Shown here piece by piece: positions 1-5,264 of a stretch of DNA of 5,264 bases. The notes under the pieces are model-generated. The model saw nothing but the letters and a program-made list of their open reading frames with translations, had not been told where the DNA came from and did not search any database. The DNA lies in the NCBI GenBank assembly GCA_032128395.1, contig JAQBGV010000086.1:1-5264 (forward strand), written 5' to 3'. Positions within the stretch are counted from its first letter, which is position 1, and each line of letters begins with the position of its first letter. This stretch comes from JAQBGV01 sp032128395 (GTDB lineage: Bacteria > Planctomycetota > UBA8108 > UBA1146). The position numbers and the translations under genes were made by a program.

Positions 1-277
1 ACAGTAGCGATGCAAGCGAGCAGAGCTCGCCTCGTTGGGGTGAATCGTGAGCGGCTCCGCCGCGAGCGAGAGGGGGCTGGGAGCCAGCCCCCTGAGAAAA
101 GCAGAGCTCGCCTCGTTGGGGTGAATCCTGAGCGGCTCAGCCGCGAGCGAGAGGGGGCTGGGAGCCAGCCCCCAGAGAACAGTAGCGATGCAAGCGAGCA
201 GAGCTCGCCTCGTTGGGGTGAATCGTGAGCGGCTCCTCCGCGAGCGAGAGGGGGCTGGGAGCCAGCCCCCTAAGGAA
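1..277 (+). repeat. Array A: three tandem copies of a three-hairpin repeat
   Basis: Three direct copies are visible, with cores at about 20-98, 101-179 and 198-277; the array probably continues left of the window. Each copy has the same order of parts: a first hairpin H1 (GCGAGC, loop AGA, GCTCGC), the invariant spacer CTCGTTGGGGTGAATC, a second hairpin H2 (GCGGC, three-base loop, GCCGC), GAGCGAGA, and a third hairpin H3 in which GGGGGCTGG pairs with CCAGCCCCC around GAG. An A/G-rich tail such as TGAGAAA or AGAGAA follows. Copies 1 and 3 are preceded by the 18-base linker CAGTAGCGATGCAAGCGA (copy 1 almost in full), while copy 2 lacks it, so spacing between copies is 81 then 97 bases. In copy 2 the H1 stem is shortened to three pairs by loss of the linker. 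The array is 3' of the beta-propeller gene. It resembles REP/BIME-type intergenic elements in general design, but I do not recognise the family. Confidence 0.93.
249..271 (-). terminator. Possible transcript-end hairpin at the 3' end of the propeller gene (H3 of repeat copy 3)
   Basis: GGGGGCTGG (250-258) pairs perfectly with CCAGCCCCC (262-270) around a GAG loop, and A249-T271 adds a tenth pair. The stop codon of the minus-strand propeller gene occupies 272-270, so the hairpin starts inside the stop codon and forms directly after it in the mRNA. There is no U-tract behind it on the minus strand (the sequence continues TCTCGCTCGC), so it is not a canonical intrinsic terminator. It could still block 3' exonuclease or slow polymerase, as REP elements do. 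The pairing is certain; the function is inferred. Confidence 0.4.
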
Positions 278-3200
278 GGCCGTCCCCCTCTGTCGTCACC
301 TCGATCGCGTCGATTTTCGCCTCCTCGACGCTGCGATTCAGCGCGGGGAGCCTCTCCGACCAGATCACGGAGAGACGGTCCAACTCCGCGTTGATCGCGG
401 TGGTCAAGGTCCCGCGCACGGCGTGCGCCTGCCGGGTCGGGCTCTCATCCCCGATCCCGGCGAGCCCGAGGAGCCCCGCGAGTTTGTCGTTCAGCCGGAT
501 CGGGAAGTTCAGCGGATCCTGGCCGCTCTTGTTCTTCGTCTGGTAGAGCGACTCCTCGATCTCCTCCATCGCGGTCTCGATCGAATCGATCTCCGTGCGA
601 ATCTCCTCGTGTTCGTCGCCGAGGCGCTTCTTCAACCCACCGAGCTGTCCGCGGGTCCGGCGCAGGCGCGCGATCTCGCGGTGCACCTGGGAGAGCTGGT
701 CGCGCACCCCGATCAGATAGTCGAACTGCGCGCGCAGGTCTTCGGGAGTCGCGCTCGAACGAGGGTCGGGGAGGACCGTGAACGAGACCGTTTCGGTTGC
801 TTCGCCGACCGTCAGCTCGGCCCGGTACGTCCCCGGGATCGCGCGCGGGCCCTCGGATCCCCCGTTCCAGAGCACCATCTTCGGGAAGCTCTCCGCGCCG
901 GGATAGCGGAGGTCCCACACGAAGCGGTTCAGTCCTGCCTTCGTCTCGAGCAGTTTCGGAGGGTCGAGCGGACTCGGCGGGCTGGGGGGATCGTCTTCTT
1001 CCTTCTTCTCTTCATCCTTCTCCGGCTTCCGAGCGAAGGAGCGGATCTCCTCCCCCTGCTCCGTGAGGATGCGCAGCTTCACCTCGGTCTCCACCGCGAT
1101 CTTCTCTCCGAGGTGATATCTGAGCACCACTCCGGAGTGAGGGTTCGTCCCCATCTGTCGGGGATTGTCCGAGCGACCGGCGCCGAGACGAACGATCGGT
1201 CTCGGCGGGAAGAGATGCACTGCTGCGGTGCGCATCTCCGCCTCGAATCGATGCAGCGTCGAGAGATCGTCGAGAATCCAGAAGCCTCGTCCCTGGGTCG
1301 CGGCGACCAGATCGCCGTCCTTCACCGCGAGGTCGGTGATCGGGACGATCGGCAGCTTGAGTTGAAGTGGGGTCCACTCCCCGCCGTCGTCGAAGGAGAC
1401 GTACACCCCTCGCTCGGTCCCGGCGTAGAGAAGCCCCGGCCGCGACGGATCGGCCCGGATGACGCGGGTGAAGTGGCTCGGGTCGATCCCGTCCGTGATC
1501 GCGGTCCAGGTGCGCCCGTAGTCGGTGGTCCGATAGAGATACGGGTGGAAGTCGTCGAGCTTGTAGCGCGTCGCCGCGACGTACAACCCACCCGGGAGGG
1601 TGGGATGGACCTCGATCGAGTTGATCTGCGCCCACTCCGGCAGTGCCATCGGTGTGACGTTCGACCACCTCTCTCCGCCGTCGCGGGAGAGCTGGACGAG
1701 CCCATCGTCCGAGCCCGCCCACAGCACTCCCGGTTCGATAGGGGACTCCGCCGCTGCGAAGATCGTGCAGTAGTACTCGACGCTGGTGTTGTCCTTGGTG
1801 ATCGGACCTCCCGACGGACCCTGCTTCTCCTTGTCGTCGCGGGTGAGGTCTGGACTGATCGGTTCCCAGCTCTCTCCTCCATCGCGGCTGCGGAAGAGCA
1901 CGTTCGCCGCCGCGTACAGCAGGTCGGGATCGTGGGGGGAGAAAAAGATCGGGAAGTTCCACTGGAAGCGATAGCGGAGCTCCGCCGCGCCCCACCCCAT
2001 CGGGTTCTCGGGCCAGACGTTCACCCCTCGACGTTCACCCGTTCGGTGGTTCAGCACGGTCAAGTAGCCGCCGTAGGATCCACCGTAGACGAGGTCGGGA
2101 TTCCCCGGTTTCGCGACGACGTGACCGCTCTCTCCGCCGGCGGTCGAATCCCAGTCGCGCAATCCGATCCCCGAGGACTGGAGCGAGCGCGAGCGGATGC
2201 GGATCGCGCTGTTGTCCTGCTGCCCGCCGAGAAGACGGTAGGGAAAATCGTCGTCGACGGAGACGCGGTACATCTGCGCGGTCGGTTGGTTGTCCTGCCG
2301 GGACCAGTTCTCGCCGCCGTCGAAGGTGATGCACGCGCCGCCGTCGTTCCCCTCGATCATCCGCCCCGAGTTCTTTGGGTCGATCCAGAGATCGTGGTTG
2401 TCGCCGTGGGGGACGGAGATCGTCGAGAAGCTCTGGCCGCCGTCCTTCGAACGATGGAACTGTACGTTGAGGACGAACACCGCCTCCTCATCCGCTGGGT
2501 CGGCGTAGATGCGCGTGTAGTACCACGCCCGTTGTCGGAGCGAGCGGTCCTCGTTGGACCGGGTCCACGTCTTTCCGGCGTCGCGGGAGCGAAACACGCC
2601 CCCCTCCTCCGCCTCGATGATCGCGTACAGGTTGTCTGGGTTCGATGCCGAGACCGAGATCCCCGAGATCCCGATCGGACCCTTCGGCAGCCCCTCGTTC
2701 TCGGTCAGCTCGGTCCAGCTGTCGCCACCGTCGGTCGACTTCCAGATCCCCGAGCCCTCACCGCCGCTCTCGAGGGTCCACGGCTGCCGGATGATCCGCC
2801 AGAACGTCGCGTAGATGATCCGCGGATTCGTCGGGTCGAGCACCAGGTCGACGCACCCCGCCTGTTCATCGGTGAAGAGGATCTTCTCCCAGTTCTTGCC
2901 GCCGTCCTTCGTCCGGTAGACCCCGCGCTCCTGGTTCGGTCCGAACAGGTGTCCCATCGCGGCGACGTAGGCGAGATCGGGGTCGCGGGGGTGGATGCGA
3001 ATGCGGGCGACGTGGCGCGTGTCGGTCAGGCCGACCGATGTCCAGGTCCGCCCCGCGTCGGTCGATCTCCACACTCCATCCCCGTGGGAGACGTTCCCGC
3101 GGACGGTCTTCTCGCCGCCGCCGACGTAGATGACGTTCGGGTCCCACTCGGAGACCGCGACCGCGCCGATCGACCCGCCGAAGGAGCCGTCGGAAACGTT

Positions 3201-3518
3201 TTTCCAGGTGACTCCGGCGTCGGTGGTCTTCCACACGCCGCCTCCGGTGCCGCCGAAGTAATAGACGTTCGGCTGATCGGGGATCCCCGCGACCGCCGCG
3301 CAACGACCTCCGCGGTACGGCCCGACCTCGCGCCACTCCATCCCCTCACCGATCCACTCCTCGAGGGTCGGATGGGCGCTCTCTGCCGCGGTCGTAGGAT
3401 CCTCTCCCGCGATCTGGCCGAACGCGGTGCACCCGCAGATGAGAGCTCCCGCGATGAAGAGTCCGCCGGCAAACGAGGGGAAGGAGGTCCATCGCTCGAG
3501 GGGGGAACGGTGCTGCAT
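270..3518 (-). CDS. Exported multi-Asp-box (BNR/sortilin-like) beta-propeller protein, 1082 aa
   Basis: Large exported protein of the WD40/YVTN/BNR-like, VPS10/sortilin-N related class often annotated 'glycosyl hydrolase'; enzymatic activity is not established for the class and none is evident here. Eleven Asp-boxes (S/T-x-D-x-G-x-x-W/F) start near residues 98, 152, 203, 261, 311, 357, 398, 544, 611, 664 and 708, consistent with two beta-propellers. Residues 370-405 carry a motif recognised from this class (GDNHDLWIDP, then EGNDGG and an Asp-box). A charged Pro/Glu/Lys linker (830-855) leads to FVWDLRYPGA and an Ig-like strand region (860-920), then a predicted coiled coil (about 935-992). 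The N-terminus is a signal peptide: Arg4 and Arg9, a hydrophobic core at 16-33, then either AFG|Q cleavage after residue 34 or an atypical lipobox ICGC with Cys30. ATG at 3518 is chosen because GAGGAG lies 6 bases upstream and the signal peptide starts here; the open frame continuing to 3764 only crosses the oxidoreductase remnant. The TAG stop lies on the repeat edge. Confidence 0.93.
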   Translation of the reverse strand: MQHRSPLERWTSFPSFAGGLFIAGALICGCTAFGQIAGEDPTTAAESAHPTLEEWIGEGMEWREVGPYRGGRCAAVAGIPDQPNVYYFGGTGGGVWKTTDAGVTWKNVSDGSFGGSIGAVAVSEWDPNVIYVGGGEKTVRGNVSHGDGVWRSTDAGRTWTSVGLTDTRHVARIRIHPRDPDLAYVAAMGHLFGPNQERGVYRTKDGGKNWEKILFTDEQAGCVDLVLDPTNPRIIYATFWRIIRQPWTLESGGEGSGIWKSTDGGDSWTELTENEGLPKGPIGISGISVSASNPDNLYAIIEAEEGGVFRSRDAGKTWTRSNEDRSLRQRAWYYTRIYADPADEEAVFVLNVQFHRSKDGGQSFSTISVPHGDNHDLWIDPKNSGRMIEGNDGGACITFDGGENWSRQDNQPTAQMYRVSVDDDFPYRLLGGQQDNSAIRIRSRSLQSSGIGLRDWDSTAGGESGHVVAKPGNPDLVYGGSYGGYLTVLNHRTGERRGVNVWPENPMGWGAAELRYRFQWNFPIFFSPHDPDLLYAAANVLFRSRDGGESWEPISPDLTRDDKEKQGPSGGPITKDNTSVEYYCTIFAAAESPIEPGVLWAGSDDGLVQLSRDGGERWSNVTPMALPEWAQINSIEVHPTLPGGLYVAATRYKLDDFHPYLYRTTDYGRTWTAITDGIDPSHFTRVIRADPSRPGLLYAGTERGVYVSFDDGGEWTPLQLKLPIVPITDLAVKDGDLVAATQGRGFWILDDLSTLHRFEAEMRTAAVHLFPPRPIVRLGAGRSDNPRQMGTNPHSGVVLRYHLGEKIAVETEVKLRILTEQGEEIRSFARKPEKDEEKKEEDDPPSPPSPLDPPKLLETKAGLNRFVWDLRYPGAESFPKMVLWNGGSEGPRAIPGTYRAELTVGEATETVSFTVLPDPRSSATPEDLRAQFDYLIGVRDQLSQVHREIARLRRTRGQLGGLKKRLGDEHEEIRTEIDSIETAMEEIEESLYQTKNKSGQDPLNFPIRLNDKLAGLLGLAGIGDESPTRQAHAVRGTLTTAINAELDRLSVIWSERLPALNRSVEEAKIDAIEVTTEGDGLP

Positions 3519-3524
3519 CGGGGG

Positions 3525-3530
3525 CTCCTC
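3525..3530 (-). promoter_or_regulatory. Ribosome binding site of the propeller gene
   Basis: GAGGAG on the minus strand, 6 bases before the ATG at 3518. It decides the start among several in-frame possibilities, because no comparable purine run precedes the upstream in-frame ATG at 3764. Confidence 0.75.
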
Positions 3531-3600
3531 GTCGTCCGGAGGGGAATCGACTCCAGAGATACCGGATCTCGCCGAAAACGTCGAGTGTGAGGAGCGCCGA

Positions 3601-3919
3601 TCAACTCTCCGGGAGCTCCCTGGAGAGTCGCGGGGTGTCGCCGGTGTGCGCCCCAGCTCGGTGGCAGCGGAGCGCCGCCTCGACGGCGCTGTTTCGCCCG
3701 CCGACGATGAGGAGCCGCTTGCGGAAGTACGGATGCGGCTCGTCGAAGTAGTGCGAGATACCACCTGATCGTCTGACCGATCATGCCCGCGTCGTATTGT
3801 CGGTACTCGACGCCGAGGTGCTTCAGCGCGACCGCGAGTTCGAGCCCGATCGGGCCCGCTCCGACGATCACCACGGGGATCCGCCGACCCTCGCCCTGGG
3901 CCCTCTCGCGTGTGCTCAT
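3601..3919 (-). pseudogene. Remnant of a YpdA-like FAD/NAD(P)-dependent oxidoreductase, internally deleted, frameshifted and truncated
   Basis: Two fragments of one flavoprotein reductase lie head to tail in different frames. Fragment 1 (3919 to about 3760) starts with ATG and reads VVIVGAGPIGLELAVAL, the GxGxxG motif of an N-terminal FAD-binding Rossmann fold, then IGQTIRWY. Fragment 2 (about 3757 to 3601) reads HYFDEPHPYF, then LLIVGGRNSAVEAALR and HRAGA, followed by unrelated residues and TGA. From memory of Bacillus YpdA (bacilliredoxin reductase, about 325 residues), fragment 2 matches the segment HYFxExHPYF...GGxNSxVxAAL...GA at the second, NAD(P)-binding fold, and fragment 1 matches the first 45 or so residues. 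About 100 residues between them and roughly the last 150 are gone. The junction near 3757-3760 therefore marks a deletion whose length is not a multiple of three. No clear Shine-Dalgarno sequence precedes the ATG. An intact relative would presumably reduce a thiol-redox partner; this copy cannot make a working enzyme. Confidence 0.85.
3605..3627. repeat. Palindrome at the end of the oxidoreductase remnant
   Basis: CTCTCC, then the perfect 10-base palindrome GGGAGCTCCC, one unpaired T, then GGAGAG. Folded, it gives nine stem pairs with one bulged base and an AGCT loop on either strand. It ends one base before the TGA of the frame-shifted remnant (3603-3601) and lies about 90 bases upstream of the propeller start. 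No T-run follows on either strand, so a standard terminator is not supported. It could be an operator-like site, a mobile-element scar or chance in GC-rich DNA. Confidence 0.5.
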
Positions 3920-3984
3920 GGCGCTAGTGGAACGGTCCTGCTCGCTCCTGGGGTCGATGTGGCCGAACGCGCCGGACCGCGGGG

Positions 3985-4012
3985 TTGAGTACCCGATCGC
4001 GACGAGTAGACT
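3985..4012 (+). promoter_or_regulatory. Candidate sigma-70-like promoter for the exported 261-aa protein
   Basis: TTGAGT (3985-3990) and TAGACT (4007-4012) are separated by 16 bases; each matches the -35 and -10 consensus at four of six positions. A start near 4019 would give a leader of about 40 bases before the ATG at 4058. It is the best such pair I saw in the 138 bp divergent region, which is otherwise without visible structure. GC-rich bacteria often use divergent promoters, so this remains tentative. Confidence 0.3.
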
Positions 4013-4043
4013 GGTTCACCCGCCGCTCACACGCCAAGATCCC

Positions 4044-4048
4044 GGAGG
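4044..4048 (+). promoter_or_regulatory. Ribosome binding site of the exported 261-aa protein
   Basis: GGAGG within the purine run GGAGGGGGGAGA, 9 bases before the ATG at 4058. It supports that ATG as the start and supports the plus strand as the coding strand here, against the long minus-strand open frame opposite it. Confidence 0.75.
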
Positions 4049-4057
4049 GGGGAGACG

Positions 4058-4843
4058 ATGCGTCTGCCGTCCATCTTGATTCTCGCCATCCTGGCTCTCG
4101 GGTTCTTCGAGAGCATCGCCTCTCCACTCATCGCTCAGGAGGAGGAGAAAGAGCAGCCTCGGCCATCCCTCGACGAGTACCTCCAGACCCTCAAGGACTT
4201 TCGTCCCCGGGAGCTCGATGCGAGTGGGATGGTCATCACCGCGACGGTCATCCCGGACCTCTACCTCTTCGGATTGGCGAAGGCCCTCGATACCGCCAAG
4301 AAGAACGGCTGGAGCTCCTCGAAGATCACCGAGCACATGAACTCGGAGCACAAGAAGCTGAAGCGGGACAAGAACCGTGTTCGGGTGCGGGTCGAGATCT
4401 CTGCGAGCGGCAGGAAGGACCACCTCTTCCTCCAGAAAAAGCTGAAGTCTCACGTCAAGGTGAAGGGGGACGGGAAAGTGGTGGGCGCATCCGATGGTGA
4501 TCCGAAGCCGCGTTTCGACAAGTGGCAGATCATCCAGGGCGCGAGCATGAAGGATTACACCCTCGCCCGCTTCGACACCATCGCGTTCGAGATCACGATC
4601 CAGAAGAAGTCCGACGAAATGTGCACCCTGCAGCTGGTGGACTTCCTGCACTACGTGGAGGCCCCCAAGAAGAGCGAATACGAGACCAAGGGGATCAATG
4701 TCGGGGCGCGGCAGATCTCGCTCGGAACGATCCGCGACATGGTCGTCGACCCGATCGCCATCGAACTCGCCCCAGCGACGTGGAAGCTCCCACCTCTCCC
4801 CGAGGAGCTCGAGGGATGGAAGAAGAAGCTGGAGTCGGATTGA
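4058..4843 (+). CDS. Exported protein of unknown function, 261 aa
   Basis: I do not recognise this protein. Residues 2-26 form a signal peptide: Arg2, a hydrophobic run at 3-18 (LPSILILAILALGFF), and likely cleavage after SIA (residue 21) or LIA (residue 26). No lipobox Cys is present; the only Cys is residue 189. The mature part starts with an acidic segment (EEEKEQPRPSLDEYLQ, 28-43), then a hydrophobic stretch around 56-78 (MVITATVIPDLYLFGLAKAL) too interrupted by charged and polar residues for a confident membrane helix, a Lys/Arg-rich segment (97-140), alternating beta-like stretches (TIAFEITIQ, 174-182; TLQLVDFLHYV, 190-200) and a Pro-containing C-terminus ending in a Lys/Glu helix (about 247-260). 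The composition suggests a soluble periplasmic or secreted beta-rich protein. It is transcribed divergently from the oxidoreductase remnant and the propeller gene and looks monocistronic, ending 62 bases before array B. Start supported by GGAGG. No catalytic motif is visible. Confidence 0.85.
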   Translation: MRLPSILILAILALGFFESIASPLIAQEEEKEQPRPSLDEYLQTLKDFRPRELDASGMVITATVIPDLYLFGLAKALDTAKKNGWSSSKITEHMNSEHKKLKRDKNRVRVRVEISASGRKDHLFLQKKLKSHVKVKGDGKVVGASDGDPKPRFDKWQIIQGASMKDYTLARFDTIAFEITIQKKSDEMCTLQLVDFLHYVEAPKKSEYETKGINVGARQISLGTIRDMVVDPIAIELAPATWKLPPLPEELEGWKKKLESD

Positions 4844-4905
4844 TGCTGGAGCAAGGGTAGCCGCGCTGCAGACCACCCGAGCCATCCCCAAGGACCAAAC
4901 GCAAC

Positions 4906-4963
4906 CAAGCGCGCAGAGCTCGCTCGTTGGGGTGAGAAGGCCGTGCGCAGCCAGTCCCCAGAA
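4906..4963 (+). repeat. Degenerate first copy of array B
   Basis: CAAGCGCGCAGAGCTCGC followed by CTCGTTGGGGTGA matches the linker, H1 and the invariant spacer of the repeat. H2 and the left arm of H3 are then lost or replaced (4934-4946 or so), and CAGCCAGTCCCCAGAAC resembles the right arm of H3 plus tail with substitutions. It is the copy nearest the exported-protein gene and the only one this decayed. The 62 bases between the gene and this copy (4844-4905) show no hairpin or motif. Confidence 0.8.
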
Positions 4964-5264
4964 CATCCGCGAGGCAAGCGAGCAGAGCTCGCCTCGTTGG
5001 GGTGAATCGTGAGCGGCACTGCCGCGAGCGAGAGGGGGCTGGGAGCCAGCCCCCAGAGAACAGTAGCGATGCAAGCGAGCAGAGCTCGCCTCGTTGGGGT
5101 GAATCGAGAGCGGCACTGCCGCGAGCGAGAGGGGGCTGGGAGCCAGCCCCCTAAGAAACGCCGAGCCAGCGGCTCGCTCGTTGGGGTGAATCGAGAGCGG
5201 CACTGCCGCGAGCGAGAGGGGGCTGGGAGCCAGCCCCCTAAGAAACGCCGAGCCAGCGGCTCGC
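4964..5264 (+). repeat. Array B: three intact three-hairpin repeat copies and the start of a fourth
   Basis: Copies have their spacer element CTCGTTGGGGTGAATC at 4993, 5090 and 5177, giving spacings of 97 and 87 bases, with the next copy starting at the window edge. Copies 1 and 2 use the 18-base linker and H1 as in array A (GCGAGC, AGA, GCTCGC at 4978-4992 and 5075-5089). Copy 3 has a different junction, CGC before CGAGCC, loop AGC, GGCTCG (5162-5176), which is also a six-pair hairpin. H2 is GCGGC, loop ACT, GCCGC in all three, and H3 is identical to array A. Positions 5090-5177 and 5177-5264 are identical, so copies 2 to 4 represent perfect 87-base tandem duplication. The orientation is the same as array A. 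The array lies 3' of the exported-protein gene and runs off the window. Confidence 0.93.

Noticed and set aside
10..228. Repeat-encoded peptide with recurring ARLVGVN...GAGSQPP motifs
   Set aside because: The motif recurs only because the DNA repeat does. Spacing of 97 breaks the frame between copies, no ribosome binding site is present, and the variation preserves hairpins rather than amino acids.
1..277. CRISPR array
   Set aside because: The units are 81-97 bases and conserved throughout, with no variable unique spacers and no cas gene in the window.
3556..3584. Promoter for the propeller gene (TCGACG, 17 bases, TATCTC on the minus strand)
   Set aside because: Only four of six and three of six consensus matches; in a sequence this long such pairs are expected by chance.
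225..3590. 1121-residue plus-strand open frame opposite the propeller gene
   Set aside because: It is antisense to a gene with signal peptide, Asp-boxes and a ribosome binding site; its sequence is Arg/Val/Asp-rich low-information translation typical of the complement of GC-rich genes, and its start lies inside the repeat.
3519..3764. Propeller gene starting at the in-frame ATG at 3764
   Set aside because: The added 82 residues are Ser/Arg-rich out-of-frame translation of the reductase remnant, would bury the signal peptide, and lack a ribosome binding site.
3026..3919. A 297-residue protein beginning with the FAD-binding motif
   Set aside because: After residue 54 it loses the reductase frame and becomes Arg/Pro/Ser-rich shadow translation running into the propeller gene; only the first 54 codons are meaningful.
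4982..5180. Integron attC sites, because of CGTTGGGG in each unit
   Set aside because: GTTGGGG does not fit GTTRRRY at its last base and there is no matching RYYYAAC partner at the other end of the unit.
4016..5203. 395-residue minus-strand open frame across array B and the exported-protein gene
   Set aside because: Half is repeat translation (SIHPNE-like motifs) and half is the complement of the plus-strand gene, which has the better start, signal peptide and composition.

Overview
The window is GC-rich bacterial DNA with dense coding and long shadow ORFs opposite the real genes. No rRNA, tRNA or clade-specific marker is present, so I do not assign a phylum. Very large exported Asp-box (BNR/sortilin-like) proteins and expanded tandem hairpin repeats are typical of large-genome environmental bacteria, for example Acidobacteriota, Planctomycetota, Gemmatimonadota and related candidate phyla; that placement is inference.

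Layout. Positions 1-277 hold array A, three copies of an 80-100 bp repeat that can fold into three consecutive hairpins. It abuts the 3' end of a 1082-residue minus-strand gene (3518 to 270) for an exported multi-Asp-box beta-propeller protein, whose TAG stop codon lies on the repeat edge. Upstream of that gene on the same strand (3919 to 3601) is the wreck of a YpdA-like FAD/NAD(P)-dependent oxidoreductase: the N-terminal FAD-binding motif is joined, in a different frame, to the second nucleotide-binding motif, with about 100 residues missing between them and the C-terminal half lost. A perfect-armed palindrome (3605-3627) sits where the remnant ends. A 138 bp divergent intergenic region (3920-4057) carries a candidate promoter and a good ribosome binding site for a plus-strand gene (4058-4843) encoding a 261-residue exported protein that I do not recognise. 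After about 60 bp of featureless DNA, array B (4906-5264) begins with a decayed copy and continues as intact copies to the window edge.

How it fits together. The two intact genes both encode exported proteins and are transcribed divergently, away from the oxidoreductase remnant. No shared pathway is evident. The repeat arrays lie at the 3' ends of both genes and in the same orientation, so the 4.6 kb between them is bracketed by direct repeats that include an 86 bp perfect match. The most notable signal is the repeat itself: its first hairpin has two sequence versions that both pair, its second varies mainly in the loop, and its third is invariant, as expected for an element maintained as a folded RNA or single-stranded DNA rather than as a protein.
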